NCBI GenBank assembly: GCA_025738555.1
Contig: JAOVFP010000003.1
Coordinates: 3,782,001-3,846,000 of the forward strand
DNA: 64,000 nucleotides
Source: Cyathus striatus
Taxonomy: Eukaryota; Basidiomycota; Agaricomycetes; Agaricales; Nidulariaceae
Direction: 5' to 3'
In this document: one piece after another, positions 35,094 through 47,490 of the stretch
Numbering within the stretch: position 1 is the first letter of the stretch
Layout: each line of letters starts with the position of its first letter
Notes under the pieces: model-generated
Database searches by the model: none
Told to the model about the DNA's origin: nothing
What the model saw: only the letters and a program-made list of their open reading frames with translations
Translations under genes and position numbers: made by a program

Positions 35094-38000
35094 TAGAAGA
35101 GCAGAAAGAGGGGTGGAAAGTCATTTTGAGAGATGTGGTGAGGGATGAGGTGAGGGAGGAATGGTGGGATGCGGTGGTAGGTGCTGTGGGGTGGTATGAT
35201 AACCCTGTGTGGCCCGATACACCAGGGCTTGATGTCCTTCGTGAGCGCGGAGTCGCAAGACATGCAAAGGTGTGGAGAGGACCAGAGGGGTATGAAGAAA
35301 GGGTATATCATCCTTTCCCACTTTCCTTCTCATTCCCACTAACGACATGTCATAGTGCGTCCTAGTAATCACCAACGCACACTCCTCAAATGACATTGCA
35401 GCCCAACTGGCACCTATAGCTCAGTCCCCAATATACCAAAGCATCCGCTGACCAGTGTTCCCGGGCTTCCCAAGTCTCCCCAACGAGCGAATCGAAATGG
35501 TTTCCCCAGTGCAAGAGTACATTTTCCACAACTCAAGCGGTAAGGTCGAGGCGAAATTATCTGATGGACGAAGTATTCCCGATATCGACTATGTGATCCT
35601 CGGGATGGGATACAAAGTCTTCCCAGACTTCATACACATCCTCAACACCAAGTCCCAACTGAACCCACTAATCACCCCTACAACATACCCAAACCGCATC
35701 CCACACCTACACAATCTAATCCTCTATGCGCATAATCCAATGCTGGGGTTCACAGGTGCTCCAATGGCATTCACACCTTTTACCATATTTGATTTGCAGG
35801 CAATGTGGCTTGTGCTGTGCTGGACATGCACTAACCCCATCATGTACCCTGAAATGACCAAAGGGAGGCTGAAGTACGATGAAGACCGGATTCACATGGT
35901 CGAGGAATAGCACAGTGGGATTGAAAATCCCAGTGCGTTGATGGTGTATAATGTGCTTGGGATGGGTGAGGAGGATTATGCAAGCATGTTGAGGGCTGAG
36001 GTGGCTGCTGTTCGCCCGGAGCTTGGGGAGGTGTTGCCTGTTTGGGGTGACGAGAGTAGGAAGGCGAGGGATAGAATGTTTGTGGCCAAGTTGGATGCTT
36101 TGAGGTGGGCTAAAGTTGGGCTTGGGGAGGGAGAGGCGAGCGGTTGAATGGTTTATATACTATCTCATTGGTACATTTGTTACAGTTATTTTGGCTGTAT
36201 GTTTTCAGTCAGCTAGACTCTCGAGAAATAAAGAGAACATACTATATATTAACCAAAATTCCATCCATCCAGTATTCTGAGTGAATAGTTCAATCAGCAA
36301 GGAGATCTCAAGCAAAAAACCAAACCTACAGCTGAGGCTGAGGTAGCAGACAGCGTGGGTGCAACATCTGAAACAGCAGTGAGTAAAGTCTTGCCTAAGT
36401 TGTGGGGGACGAGACTCACTCGATGCGTCAAGACTAACAGGCAGGTGTCGGAGTTCGTCTCAGCCCCAGTAACAATTAGTGAAGTTGGGAGATGTGCACT
36501 TCGTGCACAGCTTCACCCATACCCAGTGAGTAATCCAATAGGCAGATATATTATAGAACGTATCGATAACCACAACAGTAAAAAGCACAACTTAATAATA
36601 TTACTAGAGTACTTAACAACCGTAGCATAAATACCTACTTTCTACCAGAAACCTCAAGCCCGAGTCAAAGACAACACCATTCTTCACTTCACTTCAGATT
36701 CACATAGCATTTCTCGCAGCAGCTGGTACATTACACCTCCCTCCCCTCTCGCTGACCTAGCAAACACTGGCATCGTAGCAGGGCTAACAACCCCGGGCTT
36801 CTCCAAACTCTCCACCCAACTTGATTCCCACATAAACCTCAAACATGAAGAAAACCGAATTTTAATCCCACTGGTGGAACCATACCCATACATGTCCATA
36901 CACTGCATGTTTTTTCTAATCAATAACGAACACCATGAACTATATGAAAGAACAGGCATGGAAGTACTAGTCTATTGAAATTTGAAGGGATGAAAGGGCC
37001 TGAGTGGCAGGAACACATACGGAAGGGGTTTGGAGACAGGACTTGCCTTCATTGAACTATGCAACCACCCATTTAATCCTCTGGCCAGATCATCCTCTCA
37101 ACGAAAGGTGAGGTGAGTAAATGAGAAGGTAAAGAAATCTCAACATGGCACAAGTTCAACTGCATTAACATTTGTAAAGCTGTGAACATCATGACGAGTA
37201 CGAGAAGGCTAAGGGTTTGGTGTTATGCTGGTTGGCAGTGAAACAGACCAATGTTGTCATAGTGGCGCGCTGCTTCAGAAGCGACAGATGACATCTGGCA
37301 TTGCAAGTATCCAGCTACATTTAATGTGTAGCCAACACAGCAGTATTATAGAATGGAGGTGTATATGGTATATTAAGTCAACGAATAAGAATGGTGTTTG
37401 CTCTGCATGAATGGTATAAGGGCATTACACTCATCCAATCAATGGTGACACATGGAGAAGATGTACAGTATGTACCGTTGAATGCTGCAAATAGCCATCT
37501 TGTTAACAATTCCTCAAAACCAGTATTCACTTCAGCACTCACAAGGGGCACTGCTCCATATCACTTTACACGAAAGCCTTCAAGGCAGCCAGTCGCTGCT
37601 ATAGCAAAGTACCAATGTACACTGAGAATGTAGAACCTGTAAGCTCCACTGCAACTCAACACAATGTATCCCAGGGCGCACCCACTGCTATGATAGTAGA
37701 GTAGACGAACTGCGACGTGTTTCCCATTGTCCAAAGATACAAAGATCTAGAACCTCTAGATCTTACCATGCTGAATGGTCCAGGTTTATGAGGCGAAGCT
37801 ACAACTCTACAGCCACGGTCCAGTACTGTGGTATCTTCCGAGGATAGAAATCCATCACATGCTCTTGATTGAGAGAGGTGCCAGTCGCAGCAGGTGACAG
37901 GGGGCATCTTCAGTGTAAAATATGACAGGGAAGATCGGTGTTATCCTGGATATCACTTTGCAATTACAACAGATGGGAGCAATCCTCTATTTATTACATT

Positions 38001-38622
38001 TTCAATAGATTCATCCTCGAGAACATTGGTATATACTTACACAGTGCGAAGCATAAAAGGCTGAACGCTGTGCAGGTATTGAGCTATAGTGTCCTGAGTG
38101 AGACGACAGCTTCAAGGTATCCAGCAGTCTGAATAGCTCTTACATTACAGGCTTGTGAGTAAGGCAAACAGAGCATTATGGTCCATGTTTAGGGTTGAAT
38201 AAGTAAAGCTAACGCCGAAAGCCAAGGCGAAGGTAGCTTCCGAGGTCAAAAATCCTTGATATGCCATCTTGAGAGTGTGTTGTTAAGGTAGGTGCCAGTG
38301 CAGGGGGTAACTGAGGTTATCTATAGCGTGAGCATTACGAGGAAGGATGGTGCTATCCTGGCTATACTTCGCAATCCCAGCCGATGGAGAACTACCTGTC
38401 TTCAACCGATCATGCCTTCGGCAGCTTAAGTCCTGGTGAATATATGTGTGTAGAGGTTCAGTGAAACCCATTTGGCATGAAACGCTAAACGTGGTATGTG
38501 TGTCAAGATACAGTGAATTGCCAAGAGCAAGTCGAGAGCTTTGGGTAATCCAGTATGCTGAATGGGGTACAGGTTTGTGGGTAATGCGAAGGATGAGGTG
38601 AGGACAGCTTCCCTCGTTAACC
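35094..38622 (+). repeat. Duplicated FMO block, copy B (main part)
   Basis: Direct-orientation counterpart of 369-3822. It ends at the shared CGTTAA, 5 bases before the end of E1. It carries the broken FMO exons (to 36,147), then non-coding DNA. CpG sites of copy A are frequently TpG or CpA here. No other gene was recognised in 36,148-38,622. Confidence 0.85.
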
Positions 38623-38999
38623 ATAAGTGTCAGCCAAAATTATCACAAAAATGTAGTGTTTTATGATTGCTGCAATCATAAATAATGATCACCTTCATGA
38701 CTATGCATTTTGAGAGCTTATCCACCTATTAATATTAAATCTAATGGTGATCATAAGTGATCATTGGCTATTTTGAAGTGAATATTACTACTGTAGGTCC
38801 ATTATAATATGGTGATTATATGTGATCATTGGCTATTTTGAAGTGAATATTACTACTGTAGGTCTATTGTAATGTGGTGATTATATGTGATCATTGGCTA
38901 TTTTGAAGTGAATATTACTACTGTAGGTCCATTATAATATGGTGATCATATGTGATCATTGACATATTTTGAAATGAAAATTATTACATATTGCTATTG

Positions 39000-40045
39000 T
39001 AGTTCATGTCACATTTGTCACGATCTTCTCGCATGTCACATATTTCGCACGCTTCACACAATTCCCGCGCATCTCATAACTCCCGCGCTCTACATCATTC
39101 CCGCGCTCTAGATAATTCCGGCGCATCATGATTGTCACGATCTTCCCACGTGTCACATATTTCCCGCGCTCCACATCATTCCCGTGCACCGTGTTTGTCA
39201 CGTTCTTCCCGCGCGTTACGATCGTCACGCTTTAGCACGTGTCACGATTGTCACGCTCTAGCACGTGTTACGATTGTCACGCTTTAGCACGCGTCACGAT
39301 CGTCACAGTTTTACACGCGTCACGATTGTCACGCTCTAGCACGCGTCACAATTGTCACGATTTTACACGCGTCACAACTGTCACGCCTTTACATGCGTCA
39401 CGCTCTAGCACGTGTTACGATTGTCACGCTCTAGCACGCGTTACAATTGTCACGCTCTAGCACGCGTTACAATTGTCACGCTCTAGCACGCGTTACAATT
39501 GTCACGCTCTAGCACGCGTTATGATTGTCACGCTCTAGCACGTGTTACGATTGTCACGCTTTAGCACGCGTCACGATCGTCACGGTTTTACACACGTCAC
39601 GATTGTCACGCTCTAGCACGCGTCACAATTGTCACGATTTTACACGCGTCACAACTGTCACGCCTTTACATGCGTCACGATCGTCACGGTTTTACATGTG
39701 TCACGATTGTCACGCTCTAGCACGTGTTACGATTGTCACGCTCTAGCACGCGTCACGATCGTCACGGTTTTACATGCATCACGATTGTCACGCTCTAGTA
39801 CACGTCATGATTGTCATGTCTTTACATGCGTCGCGATCATCACAGTTTTACACACATCACGACTGTCACGCCTTTACACGCGTCACGATCGTCACGCCTT
39901 TACACGCGTCACGATCGTCACGCCTTTACATGCGTTACAATCGTCACGCTTTAGCACGCGTCACAATTGTCACGGTTTTACATGTGTCACGATCGTCACG
40001 CTTTAACATGCGTCACAATTGTCACGCATTTATGCCTATCTCATA
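39000..40045. repeat. GTCACG array, left arm of E1
   Basis: Units of about 21-24 bases of the form TTGTCACGCTCTAGCACGCG, TCGTCACGGTTTTACACGCG or TCACGCCTTTACACGCG. Mirrored as CGTGACAATTG words at 41,390-42,085. It is CpG-rich compared with surrounding DNA. Confidence 0.9.
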
Positions 40046-41384
40046 TGTGACATATTTCCAACATGTCATTATTTTTCATGCATGTCAGCTGTCACATTTT
40101 TAGCCTATAATATCATGTAGATTATTTTAACTTTTGTTTATCTTACACAGAGTATAACAATAATAGATATGTGTACTAATTATTGACTCTTACATATGTG
40201 GGGCCAGAGATATAGTTAAGAGGAGGTTTGCAAGGTACCTAAAACTTAATGCTAAACAAGGGAAGCCAACCACATGTGCAGTTTCTGGTACATCTGTATT
40301 ACCATCCAAATTGTCACAGAAGCAGATTAAGTATCTGAAACCACAAAGCTAATTATAAAAATCACAGTAAATGAATATGCACTTTTAGAATTGAAGGTTG
40401 TAATACAGTATATGACAAATATGATGTTATGGAAGTGTAACAGTAATAAGAAACTAGATTAGAGGATGTAGAGTGTATATGTAGTTGGAGTCTTAGTCCT
40501 ATTTAGAGTGTATGATATATTTGGAAATGAGATGGTATGCTATGTTTTACAATCAAGACTAGGGATATGATAAAATGACAAAATAATAACCATAATGGTT
40601 AGTCTAGGTATGAAAGATGATGAGGTCATTACAATGGTATTGAACATTATGGAAACATGTACCAACCAGACAGAGATGAATATAGAACCTTGCATGCTTA
40701 ACACATATGAATGGATAGTGTATAGATGTGATTCCACATTATATCAAACTTACACATTACAGCATTTAGATGATTCTAATTCTTGCATTGGTCATCGATT
40801 ATACTAATATCTTCAACACACATTACCAAATCACATAATTGCTTACTCTATATGACTACATGATAGTTGTCTATGTTTTATTGAAATGGGGAGTTAATGA
40901 AAACTATCTTATTGTGTCTCAAACAGTTTCACTTCTACTCACTCTTTTAGTATTAGTATTCATTCTGATATCTGAAAACTCCATTTTGTACTTCTTTGCA
41001 CTTTCTTGCTCAGTTGCTGTTATTTACTTACTTTCTGTTCTTTAGCTTAGTGTTAATTATGACATTGCCTTCTTATACAATGTTATCTACAGGATCAGAC
41101 CTCATCTGCCAAAAAAGTATGTGTTAATGATTGACAGTTGACAGATTAATCAATGACTAGTCAATGTAAAAGACTGAATTACATTGCTAAGCAATGAACT
41201 GAGAATGAGAATTAAATGTTATATCACTCAATACTCTTATTCTTAGATCATGACAGGTATGGGAACAATTTTCATTGTACACCTGTTGAGACCCCATCAA
41301 TATTTGATCAACTCATCTATAGATTAAATAGTGTATAATATGACCACCATTGACTGATTATGCCAACACTATTGTTGATGAATG

Positions 41385-42090
41385 TGACATGTAAAAGCTT
41401 GATAATTGTGACATGCAAGAAATATATCACATTTGTGACAGCCATAAATACGTGATGATCGTGATGTGTGTAAAACTGTGACAATCATGACACATGTAAA
41501 ACCATGACAATTGTGATGCGTGCTAAAGCGTGACGATCGTAATGCATACTAGAGCGTGACAGATCGTGACGCGTGTAAAACCGTGACAATTGTGACGCGT
41601 GCTAAAGCGTGACGATCGTAACGCGTGCTAGAGCGTGACAATTGTGACGTATGTAAAAGCGTGACAATCGTGGTGTAAAAGCGTGACGATCGTGACACAT
41701 GTAAAGGCGTGACAATCGTGACACGTACTAGAGTGTGACGATCGTGACGCGTGTAAAGGCGTGACAATCGTGACACGTGTAAAGGTGTGACAATCATGAT
41801 GCGTGCTAAAGCGTGACGATCCTGACGCGTGTAAAGGCACGACAATTGTGACGAGTGCTAGAGCGTGACGATCCTGACGCGTGGGAAGAACGTGACAAAC
41901 GCGGTGCGCAGGAATGATGTGGAGCGCGGGAAATATGTGACACGCGGGAAGATCGTGACAATCATGATGCGCCGGAATTATCCAGAGCACGGGAATGATG
42001 TAGAGCGCGGGAATTATGAGATGCGCGGGAATTTGTGAAGCGCGCGAAATATGTGACACGCGGGAAGATCGTGACAAATGTGACATGAAC
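41385..42090. repeat. CGTGAC array, right arm of E1
   Basis: Inverted counterpart of 39,000-40,045, shorter because it has fewer units. Confidence 0.9.
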
Positions 42091-42522
42091 TACAATAGCA
42101 ATATGTAATAATTTTCATTTCAAAATATGTCAATGATCACATATGATCACCACATTACAATATAGTAATATTCACTTCAAATAGCTAATGATCACATATG
42201 ATCACCATATTACAATGGATCTACAATAGTAATATTCAATTCAAAATAAGTCAATGATCACATATGATCACCATATTATAATGGACCTACAGTAGTAATA
42301 TTCACTTCAAAATAGCCAATGATCACATATGATCACCACATTACAATAGACCTACAGTAGTAATATTCACTTCAAAATAGCCAATGATCACTTATGATCA
42401 CCATTAGATTTAGTATTAATAGGTGGATAAGCTCTCAAAACACATAGTCATGAGGGTGATCATTATTTATGATTGCAGCAATCATAAAACACTACATTTT
42501 TATGATAATTTTGGCTAACACC

Positions 42523-42892
42523 ACTCTCTGAAGAGGTCCAAATAATAGCTGAGGAAATGCGTAGAGTTGTGCAATTTTGTGAATGGAAATCTGAATGGTG
42601 GATGAAAAAGACAGATCAAAGAAGTGTTACAGATTCAGCAACACAACAAGGATTATTAGCATATAGTTATAAACAATCTGCATTGGCAAGAAAATTAGCT
42701 ATAAGTTGTGCAAATACATGGATACCACTACTAGAAAAATATGGAACACTACCAGACTGGGCTAAATATTATATTAATAAGAATCAAAATATAAATAACA
42801 AGGCCACAGAAGTGAATACAAATCAGATGGAGTGGGAAGATGATGATGATGGCTATTCCATAGATAATGAGGAGAAGATGATGATTATCTAG
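42523..42892 (+). pseudogene. KDZ transposase C-terminal fragment
   Basis: The frame starts right after the E1 end (PLSEEVQIIAEEMRRVVQF) and runs to TAG at 42,890-42,892. It aligns over its length with the C-terminal part of the KDZ gene at 56.0 kb: CEWKSEWWMKKTD against LEWKAEWWTGLTD, CANTWIPLLEKYGTLPDW against CANWWIPAFQKQKYTPDW, and an acidic tail in both. It lies in the opposite orientation and is clearly diverged, so it comes from another KDZ lineage. The rest of that gene is missing, apparently lost at the E1 junction. Confidence 0.75.
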
Positions 42893-43009
42893 ATATTGAA
42901 TAGTTTACAAATATTAAAATGTAGGTTGGGTAGGTGACACATAAGTAATCTTGAAATAAATATATCAATATAAAGGAAACATTATAACTAATCATTCTTA
43001 AAGCTAACA

Positions 43010-44600
43010 GTGCAATCTCATTAAGCAAATATTTCAACTTGAAGCAAACACTGCAGCAGGACAAAATATTCTTGAAGAAACATTGAATAAAGCAGTATAA
43101 AGCAACTACTACAATTGAATGAAGCAAATGTTTCAATATGAAGCAACTACTGCAACAAGATGAAGTGTTCTTGAAGTGACTACTGCAATCAAATGAAGCA
43201 ATATGAAGCAACCACTACAATTGATTGAAGCAAATGTTTAAATATAAAGCAGCCACTGCAATGAGATGAAGCATTGTTGAAGTGACTATTGCAATTGAAT
43301 GAAGCAGTATGAAGCAACCACTACAATTGAATAAAGCAAGTGTTCCAATATGAAGCAATCACTGCAATGAGATGAAGCATTGTTGAAGTGACCACTGCAA
43401 TTGAATGAAGCAATATGAAGCAACAACTGCAACAAGATGAAGCATTGTTGGAGTGACCATTGGAATGTAATAAAGCATATGTTTGAACATGAAGCAAACA
43501 CTGCAGCTAGATGAAGCATTCCTGAAGTGACCACTGCAATTGAATGAAGCAATATGAAGCAACAACTGCAACAAGATGAAGCATTGTTGAAGTGACCACT
43601 GCAATTGAATGAAGCAGTATGAAACAACCACTACAATTGAATGAAGCAGTATGAAGCAACCACTACAATTGAATGAAGCAAATGTTTAAATATGAAGCAA
43701 CCACTGCAATGAGATGAAGCAAATACTGAAATAGAATAAAGCAATTGTGAAGCACTCACTGCAATCATATCAAGCAAATATTTCAATATGAAGCAAATAC
43801 TGAAAACTGATGATGCATTCATGAAGCACTCACTGCAATGGAACCAAGCAAATATCCAAACATGAAGCAAATACTGAAACAGGATAAAGCATTCCTGAAG
43901 CACTCACTGCAATCATATCAAGCAAAATGTTTCAACATGAAGCAAATACTGAAACAGAATAAAGCAATTGTGAAGCACTCACTGCAATCATATCAAGCAA
44001 ATATTTCAATATGAAGCAAACACTGAAACAGAATAAAGCAATTGTGAAGCACTCACTGCAATCATATCAAGCAAAATGTTTCAACATGAAGCAAATACTG
44101 AAACAGGATAAAGCAATTCTGAAGCACTTGCTGCAATCATATCAAGCAAATATTACAATATGAAGCAAACACTGAAACAGAATAAAGCAATTGTGAAGCA
44201 CTCACTGCAATCATATCAAGCAAATACTCCAACATGAAGCAAACACTGAAAACTGATGATGCATTCATGAAGCACTCACTGCAATGGAATCAAGCAAATA
44301 ATAAAACATGAAGCAAACACTGAAAAACAATGAAGTATTCATGAAGCACTCACTGCAATTGAATCAAGCAAATAATAAAACATGAAGCAAACACTGAAAA
44401 ACAATGAAGCATCTGTGAAGTGACCACTGCAATCCCATGAAGCATTCTTGATGCAATCATTGCAATCTAATGAAGCAATATGAAGCAAATACTGCAACCA
44501 GATGAGGCATTCCTGAAGTGACAACTGCAATTGAATGAAGCAATATGAAGCAACCACTGAAACTAGATGAAGCATCTATGAAGTGACAACTGCAGTCGAG
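43010..44600 (+). repeat. GAAGCA minisatellite
   Basis: Higher-order repeats of short GAAGCAAYYACTGCAAT and AATGAAGCAATATGAAGCAA words. Unit length varies (roughly 60-130 bases). Two sub-types are present: before about 43,700 (CAATTGAATGAAGC) and after (CAATCATATCAAGC). Open frames on the minus strand (Cys/Phe/Leu-rich) are repeat products. The array begins about 100 bases after the KDZ fragment. Confidence 0.85.
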
Positions 44601-44649
44601 TGGTGTCAGCCAATTTGATCACGAATTGCCCTGAAAATATGAGTGCTAG

Positions 44650-45907
44650 TGATCCTAAATACACACGAAGAAAATGAGTGCCATTTTTATAAGGTATATT
44701 CAGTGAATGTAATATAGTGGTGATCATTGGCACTCATTTATGTATTGTTATTAATTACTAGGATATAATATGAGTATAATATGAGGCCACTCAAAAGTGA
44801 TCATTTGAAGAATATTAAGAAGTGATCATTGGCACTCATTTATGTATTGTTATTTATTACTAGGGTATAATGTTAGTATAATATGGGGGCACTCAAAAGT
44901 GATCATTTTAAGAATATTAGAAGGTGAGCATTGGCACTCATTTATATATTGCTATTGATTACTAGTGTATAAGATTAGTATAATATGGGGGCACTCAAAA
45001 GTGATCATTGGCGCTCATTTAAGTATTTCTATTGATTACTAGGATATAATGTTAGTAGAATATGGGAGCACTCAAAAGTGATCATTTTAAGAATATTAGG
45101 AGGTAATCATTGGCACTCATTTATATATTGTGATTGATTACTAGTGTATAATATCAGTATGTTATGGGGGCACTCAAAAGTGATCATTGGCACTCAATTA
45201 TGTATTGTTATTTATTAATAGGGTATAATGTTAGTATAATATGGGGGCACTCAAAAGTGATCATTTTAATATTATTATGAGGTGATTATTGGCACTCATT
45301 TATATATTGCTATTGACTATTAGTGTATAATATCATTATATTAGGAGGTAATCATTTGCACTCATTTATGTATTGTCAATGATTACTAGGGGATAATATT
45401 AGTATAATATGGGGGCACTCAAAAGTGGTTATTTAATGAATATTAGGAAGTGATCATTTGCACTCATTTATGTATTGTTAATGATTACTTGGGTATAATA
45501 TCAGTATATTATGGGGGCACTCAAAAGTGATCATTTTAAGATTATTATGAGGTGATCATTTGCACTCATTTATGTATTCTTAATGATTACTAGGGTATAA
45601 TATTTGTATAATATGGGAGCACTCAAAAGTGATCATTTTAATAATATTAGGAGGTGATCATTGGCAATCATTTATATATTGCTATTGATTACTAGTGTAT
45701 AATATGAATGTAATGTGTGGGCACTTAAAAATGACCAATTTAAGAATATTAGGAGGTGATCATTGACACTCATTTATGTATTATTAATGATTACTAGGGT
45801 ACAATATTAGTATATTATGGGGGCACTCAAAAGTGATCATTTTATAATATTAGGAGGTGATCATTGGTACTCATTTATGTATGGTTAATAATTACTAAGG
45901 GATAATA
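44650..45907 (+). repeat. E2 tandem array, first segment
   Basis: Units of about 100-120 bases: GTGATCATTGGCACTCATTT, TATGTATTGTTATTGATTAC, then GGGGGCACTCAAAAGTGATC. The same array, in the same orientation, continues at 47,011-47,242 and 55,493-55,950. The two breaks are the insertion sites of C1 and Z1. Confidence 0.9.
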
Positions 45908-45910
45908 TTA

Positions 45911-47010
45911 CACTGTGTGCATGCCTTGATATTTCAATGTGAAATAGCTTTGAAATATCATGGAAATATTCTTTATATTACATTATTATTTTGCTTTGCA
46001 ATACTCTTACAATTCACATATGATATTTCTCACATATTTGAAAGTCACAATAACAAAGAAATATTGAAACCCAGATCCCCATTTTCTTTGAAATCCTTTA
46101 TTCAATATTTCAAAGGTTTTTCACCTATGAAATAACAAAGAAATATTTATTTGGGTAGTCACAATGAGCTTTGTCTACCATTGTCTCATCTTTGTGACAT
46201 ATGTCACAAGGTTCTTATCTAAGAGATCTTAGCAAGATCTTAGTCACAGTCATCACACTGGTCCCACAGTGTCACAATATCACAGTCATCACAGCTGTCC
46301 CACAGTGTTACACTTGTTGCAGTTGTTGCAGTTGTCACAGTCATCGCAGTTGTCACACTTGTCACACATGTCGCAGTCATCACAGTTGTCACAGCTGTCC
46401 CACAGTGTCATACATGTTGCAGTCATCACACTTATCACAACTGTGACAAGTGTGACAACTGCGACATGTGTGACAACTGCGACGACTGTGACGACTGTGA
46501 CGATTGCGACATGTGTGACATGTGTGATAACTATGACAACTGTGATGACTGTGATGACTGCGATATGTGTGACAACTGTGACAACTGTGACGACTGTGAC
46601 AAGTGTGACAACTGCGACAAGTGTAACACTGTGGAACAAGTGTGATGACTGTAACATATGTCACAATGCCACTGTGACTAAGATCTTGCTAAGATCTCTT
46701 AGATAAGAACCTTGTGACATATGTCACAAAGATGAGACAATGGTAGACAAAGCTCATTGTGACTACCCAAATAAATATTTCTTTGTTATTTCATAGGTGA
46801 AAAACCTTTGAAATATTGAATAAAGGATTTCAAAGAAAATGGGGATCTGGGTTTCAATATTTCTTTGTTATTGTGACTTTCAAATATGTGAGAAATATCA
46901 TATGTGAATTGTAAGAGTATTACAAAGCAAAATAATGATGTAATATAAAGAATATTTCCATGATATTTCAAAGCTATTTCACATTGAAATATCAAGGTGT
47001 GCATGCAGTG
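45911..47010. mobile_element. Palindromic element C1, CACTG..CAGTG ends
   Basis: 1100 bases, almost entirely one inverted repeat with arms of about 540 bases. The termini CACTGTGTGCATGCC and, inverted, CACTGCATGCACACC are flanked by a 3-base duplication TTA (45,908-45,910 and 47,011-47,013). The array consensus GATAATATTAGTATAAT confirms the empty site. CACTR ends with a 3-base duplication fit the CACTA (CMC/EnSpm) superfamily. The centre (46,200-46,700) is GTCACAGT/ACTGTGAC satellite. The mirrored 72-codon frames at the two ends are the same sequence read on opposite strands and no transposase is recognised. Confidence 0.75.
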
Positions 47011-47264
47011 TTAGTATAATATGGGTGCACTCAAAAGTGATCATTTAATGAATATTAGGAGGTGATCATTTGCACTCATTTATATATTGGTATTTATTAC
47101 TAGGGGATAATATTAGTTTAATATGGGGGCACTCAAAAGTGATCATTTTATGAATATTACAAGGTAATCATTTGCACTCATTTATGTATTTCTATTGATT
47201 ACTAGTGTATAATATGAGTATAATATGGAGGCATTCAAAAGCTGTATATTTCACTCCTCCACGA

Positions 47265-47425
47265 GATCAGGTGGACTCCGGGTAGAGTCCAGGTAGAGTC
47301 CAGGTGGAGTCCAGGTAGAGTTCCGGACTCCAAGTAGACTCCAGGTGGACTCTACCTGGACTCTACCTGGACTCCACCTGGACTCCACCTGGACTCCACC
47401 TGGACTCTACCTGGACTCCCCATAA
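47265..47425. repeat. Subterminal GAGTCC repeats, left end of Z1
   Basis: AGGTGGAGTCCAGGTAGAGTCC words, then the inverse TGGACTCTACCTGGACTCC, so the end can itself fold back. These are probable transposase-binding sites by position; this is inference. Confidence 0.8.
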
Positions 47426-47490
47426 ATGCTACTTTACTTTACTTCAATAACCACATATATATAAATTCCAAAGTTACAAAAATATTTTAT

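Larger units (their letters stand above)
27305..36147 (+). pseudogene. FMO copy B, split by the Ty3 element and decayed
   Basis: The left fragment 27,305-27,434 matches exon 2 of copy A. The right fragment 35,094-36,147 carries the rest of exon 2, the intron (from about 35,310) and exon 3. The Ty3 element sits within exon 2, with TAGAA duplicated. Lesions besides the insertion: CGA (copy A 716-718) has become TGA at 35,449-35,451, and TGG (copy A 1175-1177) has become TAG at 35,908-35,910. The 5' end is cut at the F1 boundary, so exon 1 is absent. Most differences from copy A are at CpG sites. Confidence 0.85.
38628..42520. mobile_element. Fold-back TIR element E1
   Basis: The left end is TGTCAGCCAAAATTATCA; the right end, inverted, is TGTTAGCCAAAATTATCA. 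The arms (38,628-40,040 and about 41,380-42,520) are long inverted copies. From outside in they contain a hairpin with TTTTATGATTG, units of about 66-118 bases with GTGATCATTGGC, and a GTCACG-rich array. The core (40,100-41,370) holds coding scraps such as AVSGTSVLPSKLSQKQIKYL (40,280-40,350) and matches the F1 core. It lies between FMO copy B and a KDZ fragment. No target duplication is visible across its ends. Confidence 0.75.

Noticed and set aside
43010..44575. Cys/Phe-rich minus-strand frames suggesting membrane proteins
   Set aside because: They are products of the GAAGCA minisatellite read in reverse.
45917..47004. Two identical 72-residue proteins flanking the C1 centre
   Set aside because: They are the same arm sequence on opposite strands; no family match and no independent support.
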